A DNA stretch of 64,000 bases from Typha latifolia (Eukaryota > Streptophyta > Magnoliopsida > Poales > Typhaceae): positions 7,246,479 through 7,310,478 of the forward strand of contig CM034109.1 of the NCBI GenBank assembly GCA_019914945.1, written 5' to 3'. Every line of letters begins with the position of its first letter. The stretch's first letter is position 1. Below are positions 21,374 through 32,711 of the stretch, piece by piece. A program made the position numbers and the translations under genes. The notes under the pieces are model-generated. The model did not search any database. It was not told the origin of the DNA and saw only the letters and a list, made by a program, of their open reading frames with translations.

Positions 21374-24330
21374 ATGGCGAAGGGTTTACTCCGAACCGGC
21401 TCGTTAATACTCGCCGTCGCTCTCATCGTGGGCCTGAGCCGGCGGTACGGGTGGGACCCGGACGCCGTGCTGTCGACCTTTCGGGAGCTCTCCCATAGGC
21501 TCGGCGTGTGGGCCATCCCCGTCTACGTGGCGGCCCACACCCTCACCTTGGCCCTCTGCCTACCCTATGCCGTGTTCTTCGAGGCCGGCGCCTCCCTCCT
21601 CTTCGGATTCTTCCCCGCCGTCCTCTGCGTCTTCTCCGCCAAGGTCCTTGGCGCTTCCCTCTCCTTCTGGATCGGACGGTCAGTGTTCTTTCCCTTATAT
21701 ATCTAGTTCTTTCATGAAGAAATGAGCTAGATTTCTTCATATTTTAGGGGTTCTTTTTTATATTGGTTAGGGTGTGATGGAATAACGTACTCAAGTAGTT
21801 TTCTTTTCTTTTTAGTGTATTGAAGATTTTATTGGAAAATAGTTTGTTGGGGACTGCGATGATACTTGATTTATATTTTTAATTATTTGGATCCCAATTG
21901 CTTGCTCCGTTTTGGCAAATTCCTCTTGTAATGTATCAAAGTTCGATTTTTTGGTGAAAAGTAAAGCGAGACCTGAGACTAGAAGTGATGATAAATTAAC
22001 CCTTGTATTCCAAGATTTACTTATTCAGTCAATCGTTCTCTGAGAATAATGAGGAAGAAAGCTTTCCCAGAGAGGATGATGAGAAGATGTTTGACATGAA
22101 AAGGCGTTAAGGCACTTGTTCTGCCTAATCTTGTGGGATTGTGAGCTAGCTTTCCACCCTTTTGTTGATATGGTATAAGGGTATTGGTTAATTTTCTATT
22201 GTATTGTTCTTGTCCCTAATAAGCATCAAAATCATATGACTAGCATTTTTTATCCATATTGTCTTTTTCAGTTTTAAATAGATAAATGTTTCATCCTTAT
22301 GTGCAGTGGAATCTATGAGGATTTATTTTGGCATCCCATACTATTATATGAATATGATGAAAGACCTAGATACCTTTATTTCAGCGCCTAAATGTAAATA
22401 TGCCGACATGGAAAGAGAATAAGTTGATAGATGATGGTGGATTGACGATCAAGTAAAGTTCTGTAATGTAAGTTCCTTGGATATGCTTCTTTTGAAGATT
22501 ACAACCTTTTTGGGGGGTTTAGGGCATATATCCCACAAAAGATAACTTGATTGATAGTTTTTGTTTGATAAAATTGAATAGCAAGACACCCAAAAGTTTG
22601 ATGTATACAGACTTTCCATCTAAAAGTCCGAAATTTGCACACATACCCTGATAAAACTACGATAAACTCCATATAGCCCTATGCCCCTGTCAGTATAGAA
22701 ATTAAATATGAAGGGCATATTCAATTCAGTTTTCAAAGCAGAAAATTGTTTGTTTTCTTACTATTATATCATTCTTATAGTTACTGGGTGCATTGTCATT
22801 GTGATGTGATCATGTGAACCATGATATCATGATAATTGTTTGATTTTTTTTCTTTATTTTTATTTTCTCCTGATCCTTAAGTCGCATTATAGCCAAATTG
22901 TGGTGAGATCCTCTATATTCACTTAACATGCATGATATTGTTATACCGTTTGATAAAATTATCCAACATCATTACTGGAAGAAAGAATTTTTTTTCTACT
23001 TGATGCTTTAAATTTGATTCATGTTTTATTGATACTATTGCACTACTATAGTCAAGGCAATCTTCAACCAATTGTCTATTAGACGAAGATTTCTTTGGGT
23101 TTTTATATTTAATTTTCTATAAATATTTGAATAATGTGATATTCTGTTTTACAACTTTAACTAATCACAACCACAAGTTGATGTAATCTTCTTCCTTTTG
23201 TAATTCTCTTCCTGTCTTTAGCAATGCAATTTAGCTTTCTTTCTTGCTTTTTCTGTGACACTACATTATAATAAGTAAACCTTTAATAGTCTAATAGCAG
23301 AAAAGAGGGGAATGTACTGCAATTTTGAACATCACCTTTGTCTTCCACAATGAGGTTCATGCTGTTGAGATTTCAACTGAAGATTTACATTATAGAAAGT
23401 CTTATAACAGATAAGTTGACTAGGCATGATGCTAATCCCTATAATGAACTGCATCTTTATGTTATGCTGTTCAGTTGACCACAAGGAATCCCTGCTGGTC
23501 AGGTTTTAGTTTGTACAGAAAAGAATAGCTTATAATGCTGATTACTGTGACCCATATAATTACAGAATTCTATGTCTTAATTAATTGTTTCACATAGCAT
23601 TGTGTGAAGGGACATATAGGACTGAAAGAACTCGAAAACGTAGTATACATGTGTGAAGAATATAGGACTGAAAGAACTCAAAAATGTAGTATACATGTGT
23701 GAAGAATATAACCTGCATAAAAGACCTTTTGTTTCTAGTATCATGCTTTTGTGTCATTCATTACAGCCATGTGCATGCTTCAAATTTTTCATTCACCTTT
23801 CTGTTTTGAGCAGCATTTTGTTCTTTGTTTTGTTCAGTGCAATTTTCAGGAGCTCTAAATCAGCAATGGAGTGGGCACAGAGTAGCAAATATTTCCATCT
23901 CCTTGTTAGAGGAGTTGAACAAGATGGCTGGAAATTTGTGCTTCTTGCTCGGTTTTCACCCTTGCCCTCCTATGTCATCAACTACGCTTTAGCTGCAACG
24001 AAAGTTAGTTTTCTTGTTGATTTCCTTCTTCCAACAATTGTTGGCTGCCTACCAATGATCCTACAGAATACATCCATTGGCAGCCTAGCTGGTGCAGCTG
24101 TGGCCTCCACATCTGGCTCTAAGAAATCCCAGGTCTACTCGTATCTTTTTCCTCTACTTGGAATTGCATCCAGTATTCTCATTTCCCTGAGGATCAAAAA
24201 GTACTCTTCTGGGTTCGTGGTAGCAGAAGTGCATAGCCAATCATCATCTGATAAGGATGGTTTGGATAATAATTCTGTTAACCTATCATCGGATAAAGCA
24301 TCGTCAAATAAAGAAAAGAAAAGAAAGTAA
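21374..24330 (+). CDS. TVP38/TMEM64 (DedA, VTT-domain) family membrane protein
   Basis: Two exons, 21374-21678 and 23838-24330; 265 residues. Exon 1 encodes a signal-anchor-like N-terminus and spans (FWIGR at its end). Exon 2 begins RAIFRSSKSAMEW and contains the family core LLARFSPLPSYVINYALAAT, then LPTIVGCLPMILQNTSIGSLAG, a final span and a Ser/Lys-rich tail ending KEKKRK. The acceptor at 23837 was preferred over one at 23849, because only it restores the conserved G-R-A-(I/V)-F. VTT-domain proteins sit in ER/Golgi membranes; animal relatives (VMP1, TMEM41B) scramble lipids, so a lipid or trafficking role is inferred. The 2.16-kb intron is plain apart from a 46-bp tandem duplication near its 3' end. 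Exon 1 is GC-rich, exon 2 is not. Confidence 0.93.
23618..23709. repeat. 46-bp tandem duplication in TVP38-like intron
   Basis: 'aggactgaaagaactc' plus about 30 more bases at 23618-23663 is repeated at 23664-23709 with two changes. It ends about 130 bases before the splice acceptor. Confidence 0.9.
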
Positions 24331-24562
24331 TTTTCTTTGTTCATCTCTTCTATTCTCATTTCAAATCAGACACAGTGACAGTTATTATAATCCAAGTTAA
24401 AATTCATATACCATTGATGGAATAGCACTAGTCCGTTGTTCCTACATTGAGCTTTCACTTTCCTTTTGCTGAAATTATGTGATGAGTTTGTATGTATGGA
24501 GGGAAAATAAGGCTTTGCGAACTTGGCTATTTATGATTTCAATGTTGAGCATGTCTCGTTAG

Positions 24563-25080
24563 TGGGGGTGAAAACGGGTCGGATTAATTCTAACCCGACC
24601 CTCTATCCGATCCGATTCGAATAAAAAAATTTTATTCGGATACAGATAGAATTTTTAAAAAAATTTTGGATACGGATTTAGATATGGGTAAATATTCGTT
24701 TATCCATATATTTTTTAAAATAATTTATAGTTTTTAGTTTGCTTATTTAAATAGTAAATATTGTTATTATTACTAACGATGTATTATATATTATTTGTAA
24801 AAAATTAATTCCTCTAATTTATATGTATTTGACATACAAAAATTTTATTTATTTTTGGTGAAACTCTTAATATTTTTTTTATTAATATTATAATTTGTTG
24901 AAAATTCGATCATGTCTGATTTTCTATTCGAAAATTATCTGTATTCGTTTAGTTAAGATATGATTTTAGATTTTGTTATTCGTCTAATATCGGTAACTGA
25001 ATTCGTATTCTTACTAAAATATGGATTCGGATATGGGTTGATCACTATCTAATCTATATCGGATCTATTTTCAACCCTAC
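24563..25080. mobile_element. Non-autonomous hAT-like element
   Basis: About 518 bases. The left end (TGGGGGTGAAAACGGGTCGGA) is the imperfect inverse of the right end (reverse complement TAGGGTTGAAAATAGATCCG). Flanking octamers CTCGTTAG and TTCGATAG match at 6 of 8 positions, fitting a worn 8-bp target duplication. The interior is AT-rich with scattered CGGATA-type motifs and no ORF, typical of a degenerate MITE. Confidence 0.6.
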
Positions 25081-25425
25081 TTCGATAGAGATAAAACTAG
25101 GCATAGGAAAATGCAATTTTTTTCCTGTGTACTTCAGCGAGGAACTTGGTTTGGATAAAACCTGGTTTGTTGTTAGAAAGTTGAAACAGAGAGCGTGTAT
25201 TCTTTAAGCAATTCTATTCTATTGGCATATTTCAAACCAAATCCTGCAGTGAACTCCCGGAGTCCAGAGCACATTTCCTTTTGTTTGCACCCGTACCCTT
25301 GCTCTATTATGTAAGCTACACACAGAAATCCAAGTACGCAATCAGGAGAACAAGATGAAGCTTTCCTAAATCATATGCCACCCTTATTCTTCTCCTCAGC
25401 TTCTCCAATTTGACATGCTTCGTTA
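25081..25425. other. Intergenic, no gene seen
   Basis: Unique sequence between the hAT-like element and the germin-like relic. It may hide earlier, decayed parts of that relic but no frame is readable. Confidence 0.4.
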
Positions 25426-25614
25426 ATGGCATTCCTCTTCAAGATGCATGGCCCCATCACCCATGGCAACCCAAAGTTTGGGCTTGCCACTACTTACTCT
25501 CTGCCCAACAGCCAGAACCCAGGAATTGTCAGCATTGCTGGTGTTATGTTCTTCCCAAATTCTGATGTAGCTGAGAGGCTGGTAGAAAGGATGTTTGAGC
25601 CTTTAGACTTATGA
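25426..25614 (+). pseudogene. Germin-like protein C-terminal relic
   Basis: A 62-codon ORF whose middle, GNPKFGLATTYSLPNSQNPG followed by IVSIAGVMF, resembles the end of the germin/cupin barrel, where germin-like proteins read (V)G(K/N)...SSQNPG(V/I)xxxxxxxF. The residues after it (DVAERLVERMF) correspond to the 'DVLAKAF' helix. The metal-binding cupin boxes that should lie upstream (HxH...E, H) are not readable in the preceding DNA, so it is probably a truncated relic. The match is from memory and partial. Confidence 0.4.
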
Positions 25615-27700
25615 ATGATGGCAGCATAGAAATGCCACCATTTGACTAATAGATCATCTCTTTCTATTAAACAATCCATATATCTCTATTCTTTGTTGAT
25701 GGATTGTCTTTCATGAGGAAGTACAATTTAGTAATGATCAAATCTGAAAATTATTTTATTGAGAATTAGCGGCCTCCCACTTTAAACAGCCAGCTAAACA
25801 ATTATCAGAATCCTAATTATTGTTAAGAGGCAAATTTTTCACTGTTCAAATCATGTTTTCCTACTGGGCTTGGGCCTTCCAGCCCTGTTTGAACTCCGAT
25901 TCTGACCGGCGGTCTCAGTCGGGTTTCACGCCGAAATAAAATCAGGTCGGGTTGAACAGGTGCAGTCTGAATTCTGACGGCTTAATACTCAAAGCCCCCA
26001 TTGTAAGTGACTTGTATTTCTTGCTCGTTTATGAGTATAAAGAATAAATTATTGACGATGTCACTAGTTATTAGGTCTTATTTGGTTTGAGGTTAAAAAT
26101 GGAACTCAATTAGTTAGTCTTATTTTTTAGTTTTAATTTTTTAAAGAGTAAATTTAGTTAGATATAAAAAAATTAAAAAAAATTTTGTTTAATTACTGAA
26201 CTAATTTAAGAGTTTATGAACCAATTTAGACGTTACTAACCTCAAAACAGACAAGGCTAAATGAGTAGAGCAGCTAATATCCACAGAGGTGCCAAGTTGT
26301 TGGTAATCAAATCATCTCTCAAACGTTTTCTATGGAAGAATGTTGAATAGCGAAGACTCTGACCATAAAGCAGTAGACATTAGAGCTATTTGTAGGAAAA
26401 AAGAACACACGGAATTGAGAAGCTTGTACTTTGACTGTTCATCTTTTTTTTTTAAATATATTCTATCAAAAGTCTATTTGTATAATATATATATATATAT
26501 ATATATATCATCTGTCATTAATTCGTCAACTTCTCATCCGAAACTTCTCCATTGATTGCCTGACAGGTTCATTTGCATAGTATCACTATCACGCAAAAGA
26601 GTTGTTAAAATTACAACGCGGAATGATTCCTTACCCTTCCTTTGCTGGACTGACTATTCTTTATATGGTGCCGTTTGAAGCGGGGTTAGCTTAAAACACG
26701 TTTAAGATGCACTTATTTTTTAACCTCAATTTAGGTACCTTCAAAGAGTTTAGAAATTTTGGATGTTTGTTAATACAAATTTAAATTGAAGTGTTCCTTA
26801 TTTTACTTTAAGGAGTAGAGATTAAGGACATATTATATAAATTGACTAAAATATCCCTTGTAGTTGGTGGATGTAGTTCACCGAAACAATATTATAAGCT
26901 TAACCTCCACAAAAAAATTTAGATTATTTCAAGAAATATGTTCCTTTTATGATCCTTATTCTATAATGCGCACTCCTATATATACAATGTGTGGGTGTAC
27001 ATATGCACTGCGTACTTCTGAATACACAATACTTACTTCTATGTATGTAGTATAGTATTGTAACTACGTAATGTATGCAGTTTTGTAGGTATGCAATGTG
27101 TGCTTGTATGTATGATGTGCCAGTAATATATATATATGTATATATGTATATATGTGTGTGTGTGGTCCGCGGTACCAGTTTTTATGTATGAAATGGAAGG
27201 TTTTACTATTTGGTCTTATCGTGGGTAAAATGGTAAATCCCCTTTAGGCCTAAACTTGTTCTAAATGGAAAGAAAAAACATATTACCTCACATTTCTGCT
27301 CAATTTTCATCTTTTTGCTCAATCTCAATTTTAATCATGCTTTTGAATACACTAGTATTTGGTTACAAAATCAAGTAGACGCTAACATAGTTTTAGAAAG
27401 CCTTGCTCTGTTTATGTCGTTCATACGGTCAGGCAGCATCAAAACTCTAGTTATGAACTGATTCTAACTAGAGATGCATACTGGAACTTAATCAAACTTT
27501 CAAAATATAAGCATGCAAGCTGGGAACACAGACAATATGAGCAATTGGCGTCATACTTTTTATTCCATATGAGACTACACTTCATATATCATACAGTATC
27601 AATAGTGAAACAGAAGTACTAATACATAATAAATTTGAAAAGATTACACTTGGTTCTCAGAAAATCTCCATACTCTTAGGTCATCTAAGCAATATCGAAC
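25615..27700. other. Intergenic with simple repeats
   Basis: Contains a small MITE-like element (separate entry), TA runs at about 26488-26507, and TATG/TG-type microsatellite DNA around 27040-27165. The last 100 or so bases should be the 3' UTR of the minus-strand receptor kinase. No gene is seen. Confidence 0.45.
26074..26257. mobile_element. Small MITE-like element
   Basis: 184 bases. Left end GGTCTTATTTGGTTTGAGGTTA and the reverse complement of the right end, GCCTTGTCTGTTTTGAGGTTA, are imperfect inverted repeats. It is flanked by TTA on the left and TAA on the right, loosely fitting Tourist/PIF-Harbinger insertion preference. The interior is A/T-rich and non-coding. Confidence 0.5.
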
Positions 27701-30095
27701 TCATTCCACTTTTGTTTCTTCTTCTTCTTCCGATATTGCATGCAAGTTTGAGGCATGAGATGGAAATGGAACATTTGCGAGTTCAATTGATGGAGCTGTT
27801 GACATGTAGGCAAAAGGATTAGGGGGCATCTCCAGACTTTCCATGCTCCCTTCAAGCATTTGCACCACAATCTTCATAGATGGTCGATCGACTGGATACC
27901 ATTGTATGCACCACAATGCCACTATCGTTAACTTTCTCGCAATCGATGCATCCTCCTCTCCAGCAATCTCTAGTCCTGTCTTCTCCTCTTGACACAGGCG
28001 ATTATACATCGATAGCGCAAGGGTGTCATCTATTATTCCATTTTTATTCTTCCTTTCCCCTACCATTTCCAGCAGCAGCATTCCAAAACTATATACATCT
28101 GATTTGTATGACACATTGCCAAAGTTTCTAGATAACACTTCAGGTGCAATATATCCAATGGTTCCCCTTGCGGCGGTAATTGACACGGCACTGTGTTCCT
28201 TAGAACATAACTTGGCAAGCCCAAAATCAGAAATCTTGGGAATAAAGTTTTCATCTAACAAAATATTGTGAGGCTTGATATCAAAATGGAGAATTCTTTG
28301 GTTGCATCCCTGGTGAAGATACTCCATTCCTCTGGCAATGCCGACCGCAATATCCTGCAGTTTCCCCCAGCTCAATGAATCTCTCCGAACCGTGACCGAG
28401 GAAATAAACTTCGCTAAAGATTCATTTGGCATCAACTCATAGATAAGAGCTCGTCGGACTCCGTCGGCACAGAATCCTAAAAGTCGAACCACATTTACAT
28501 GGTGAACTCTACCGATTGTGCCGACTTCATTTATGAACTCTCGTCCATCATTTCTAGAATCTTTTTTCAGGACTTTTACCGCAACTTGTTGTCCATTAGG
28601 AAGTGAACCTTTGAAGACACTACCATAACCACCTTCACCAAGTTTAATCTTGAAGTGATTAGTAATCTTCTTGATATGAGCATAGGAGTATCTTTTGGGA
28701 CCGAGAGATTTGTAGTCTTCTAAGAACCTCTCAACATTCATTTGGTTCTCCATCTCTTTCTCCTTACCACGTTTTCTGAAATAGTAGACACTAAACATTG
28801 TAGCTATTGCTACTGTGATAAAGACGAAGGCTGTGCAAATACCTGTAGTATGACACAAAATTAAGAGTTACTAATAATCTTGAATATATATTTAGACCAA
28901 AATAGTACCTCAGAAAGTCAAGCAGATATAAACAAACCTATTATCATCAAATGTTTGGTGCTCTTCCCTGCAAAAGGAACTTGTGATAATTAGCTTCAAT
29001 CAGTTGTAATAAAAAGTAACATCTTGTAAAGGTTATCTATCTTATAGAGACAAACAAATCCAGTGCAATAAGGAAACAGCAATTACATCTAGATGACTAA
29101 TTTCCACTCCTATGATGACTAATTATGTTGTGGCTAGAGTTAGTACATAACATATCTCTCAAATTTGACAAAGCTTGAACAGCAGGATAGATTTTATCTT
29201 TCAAAAGGCCATGTCATAACTGTGAAGAAATCATTAAGTTCTTCTGTCTACGATTGCTATGTTATCACAATAAGTTAACAGATACAGAAAGAAGAAAAAG
29301 GAATAGAAGAAAAGTTAACATGCCTGAGTTATTATCAAAAATGAACCCTCCATTGTACGGTGGATATGGATCAAAACAGAGTGTCTTATTACTAGTACTG
29401 CTCTTGAAGCCACAGTTGAGGCAACCAAATTCGCATCCGGGCACACTCCAGGAAAGGAAGAGACATGAATTGTAATTACGTGAGAAACAGTAGGGTTCAT
29501 CAGCAATTTCTGGGGTGTCATAATCAAAGTATCCATAACCATGCCTGAAATAATAAGGAACTACAAGAGTATGTATCCTTCGGCAGGACTGCGGCAACAG
29601 ACCCAATTGCGTAGATGAATCTACTGCGTAAACATAATGTCCTGGTTTCTCGCTAGTGTTAGTCAGGCAAGGGACTGGAAAGAATCCATCAGAGGTCACA
29701 TTGCTAGAACAATTTAGAAACGTGTACTTGAGATTACCATAAGGAGGGTCCATGCTTTCGTAGTTGAATGGAGTGGCTGATGAGTTGAATTGCAAGAGAA
29801 GGCCTTCTATACAATTTCTGGGGTCAACAATGGTGAGCCGATTTAGCGTATAAGAGATGGATGTAACTAAAACTTCACCATAAGATGGAAGCTGTAACAC
29901 GGTGTTGCTCCCGTTGCAGGATAGCTTGAATCCTGGGTAACCACAGTGCCGAGGTTGCGCCGCTGTCCAAAAAGGAAAGCGGATATCAGGACCTCGTGCA
30001 GAACATTTGTAAACTGAGCAAGTGTTCTTGGCTTCATTGGTTTGTAGAGCCAAAAAGATGATTGCCAAGGCTAAAGATCTTGCCAGGAAAACCAT
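27701..30095 (-). CDS. LRK10-like receptor-like kinase (minus-strand member of pair)
   Basis: Three exons on the minus strand: 30095-29324, 28968-28939, 28842-27701; 647 residues. A signal peptide (MVFLARSLALAII...) precedes a GUB_WAK-type ectodomain (CSVYKCSARGPDIRFPF, then C-G-Y-P-G-F-x-L-x-C) with N-glycosylation sites. A membrane span follows in exon 3 (TAFVFITVAIATMFSVYYF), then a kinase: GEGGYGSVFKG, VAVKVL lysine, HFDIKPHN catalytic loop (non-RD), DFGLA, and APE. It resembles the wheat LRK10 / Arabidopsis LRK10L family of plasma-membrane kinases linked to defence and ABA. Intron 1 must use a GC donor (TCAG|GCATGT): this alone joins exon 1 in frame to the 30-base exon 2 (KSTKHLMIIG). 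Segment 'GIIDDTLALSMYN' replaces the usual YFPEWIY block. The start is the ATG before the signal peptide; the frame is open 15 codons further without an ATG. Confidence 0.92.
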
Positions 30096-30404
30096 CTGCC
30101 TAGAAGAATTGAGAAATTCACATTCACTCCTAGTGACCAAATATTATCAGGATGAAGACCAAAATGTCCCTATCGTTCCTGACTTTTAAAAGCATACACT
30201 GTTGACAACCTTAACTGCAACTGGATTTTCTGATAATGGACACTGACTAGGTCATAAGTGGAAAATAAAATCATGAGAATTTTCTAGGAAGCCAACTTTC
30301 ACTGGCTTCTCTGTTTATAAATTATGAGGTTATCCAATCAAAGTTAATTCTTTCTAGCAGAGAAGAGCCTACTCTTTCCCACTTCCATCCACAGATAATT
30401 AGCT
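30096..30404. promoter_or_regulatory. 309-bp shared promoter of divergent LRK10-like genes
   Basis: The two kinases are transcribed away from each other from this interval, so both 5' leaders and both core promoters must fit in 309 bases. A TATA-like 'gtttataaatta' (about 30314-30325) faces the plus-strand gene. Confidence 0.6.
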
Positions 30405-32711
30405 ATGGACTTCATCCTTTCAGTAGGTAAAATAGCATGCTTGCTTCTTGTGGAATTTTCAATTTTTGTGCCTGTCTATAGCAATGGAATAGATTGTAAC
30501 TCTTCCTGTGGAAATATACAAAACATCACTTACCCATTCCGATTCAAAAGTGATCCTCAGGACTGCGGAGATCCCCAGTATCAGCTGATCTGTGAAAGAA
30601 ATCAGACTATTCTACAACTGAATAGAAAGAAGTATTTCGTTGAGGATATTAGCTACCAGAACAACACAATCAGAATTGTTGATCCTGACCTACTTGCTGA
30701 CAATTGCTCCTATGTACCACATGATTTTATTACCGATTATAACTTGGATGGGTCTCAATACGATCCATATTTTGCATTAGATCACAACAGCGTAGTATTT
30801 GTGAACTGCTCAGCTCCAGTGAACGAATCTTACTATGTGGCTTCACCTCCTTGTAAGAATGGCAGTAGCCACATGAATGCAGAATATAATTATCTTCTAG
30901 TGGGGTGGTTCTCAGTGGGAGATCTCCATGAGGATTGCAATGTTGTAGGAGAAGCTTCTATACAGTACACTGGGTTGACGAATCCAACTTACTCCACCAT
31001 CCGGGATATATTGAAAGATGGTGTAGTCCTCCACTTCGGTGACTATGCTTTCAACTCAAGGTCTTCATGTCCTATGCCATTTGATTCAAGTCACTGTAAG
31101 TGCTAAAAATGGTTAATGCAGTGTTTTTGCTTTCACTTGATGAGTTATTTCTAGAGGATCCTTTTTACTTCTTCTCTTTCACCAATAAATGATAGTTGAC
31201 ATGCCATATTGCTCAAATGTAACTAAGATAACTGATTCTGTTCAAATGGTACCTGTTGTTATGGTCATTAGCAATTCAATATTAGTAATTTTCAATTACT
31301 AAGGCTACTTAAATAACATTGCAGGTTTCCTGGAATTCCTATTATCAGTTGCAAATGGTAAGCATATAAAACTTACATTGAGTATCAGCTTTTTCCATCA
31401 GTAGCCTGAATTGCTCCTTCTTGATGTTTCGTACTATTTTTGACAGGGATGCTTTCTGTGCTTAGTTCTTCCATACATGTATTTGGTAAGGAAAATAATA
31501 CAAAACACTCTTTACAAGGGCGATAAGCTTTATTTAGTTAGTCTACTATACATTCTAATCAAATTGATTGATTATTATGTCCAGGCTATTATTTATTAGG
31601 AAGAACAGCAGTTGGCTACTTGTGCTTCTCACTGTTTTTGATCTATAAACTAAGACGGAGACATCTAGCAATGGATGAAAAAATTGAGGAATTCCTATGT
31701 GAGTACAAGAATCACATTCCTACAAGGTATTCATACTGGGAACTTCTCAAGATGACCGCTCGTTTCAAGGAGAAACTTGGACAGGGAGGTTTTGGTTCTG
31801 TTTACAAAGGTAAGCTTGCAAACGGCACTCTTGTTGCAATAAAGATGTTAGGCAAGTCCACAGCTAATGGGCAGGAATTTATCAATGAGGTTGCAACCAT
31901 TGGAAGAATTCATCATGTGCATGTGGTGCAACTGATAGGATTTTGTGCAGAAGGGTCTAAAAGAGCTTTAGTATACGAGTTCATGCCGAATGGTTCCTTA
32001 GATAAATATCTATCTTCTCAAGATGGAAAGAACAATGAATTAGAATGGGAAAAGTTGCAGGAAATAGCACTTGGGGTTGCTAAGGGAATCGAGTATCTTC
32101 ATAGGGGATGTAGTATGAAGATCCTCCATTTTGACATCAAGCCCCACAATATCCTACTTGATGACAATTTCACCCCAAAAGTCTCGGATTTTGGACTTGC
32201 AAAATTTTATCCTTTAGAAGACAGCATCGTATCAATTACCGCTGCACGAGGAACCATCGGGTATATCGCGCCCGAGTTATTCTACAAGAAATTTGGGAAT
32301 ATCTCATACAAATCTGATGTGTATAGCTATGGAATGTTGCTGATGGAGATGGCTGGAAAGAGGAAGCAAGTAGACAAGCATGCCAATGGTTCAAGCCAAT
32401 TCTACTTTCCTTCTTGGATATACGACCAGATTATTCTAGGAGACATGGGAATGGGAGATGCTAGTGATGATGAGAAGGGTATTGCAAAGAAGTTGGTTAT
32501 AGTGGCACTGTGGTGCATACAGATGAATCCTGTTGACAGACCATCCATGAGCAAAGTCATAGAGATGTTAGAAGGGAATTTGGAGGATTTGGATATGCCA
32601 CAAAGGCCCTTCCTATCTTCTCCAAATTGGAGGGATGAGCACAAAATTGAACTCGAAGCACTAGAGTCATTAAATGAGTCTTCTTCAGACTCAATTTTAA
32701 GTGCCAGATGA
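30405..32711 (+). CDS. LRK10-like receptor-like kinase (plus-strand member of pair)
   Basis: Four exons: 30405-31095, 31325-31357, 31447-31485, 31585-32711, all joins phase 1; 629 residues. A signal peptide is followed by a GUB_WAK-type ectodomain ([15 protein letters not shown], then [11 protein letters not shown]) with many NxS/T sites. Two tiny hydrophobic exons and the start of exon 4 ([23 protein letters not shown]) form the membrane region. The kinase has [17 protein letters not shown] lysine, HFDIKPHN (non-RD), DFGLAKF and the APE region, plus the [12 protein letters not shown] block lost in its neighbour. It probably signals at the plasma membrane in defence or stress; the ligand is unknown. 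The C-terminal half of the ectodomain (WAK_assoc part) is poorly preserved: after LHEDC the usual Cys array is thin. Confidence 0.93.

Noticed and set aside
25426..25614. Intact germin-like gene
   Set aside because: The cupin boxes that bind manganese are absent upstream; only the C-terminal end is recognisable.
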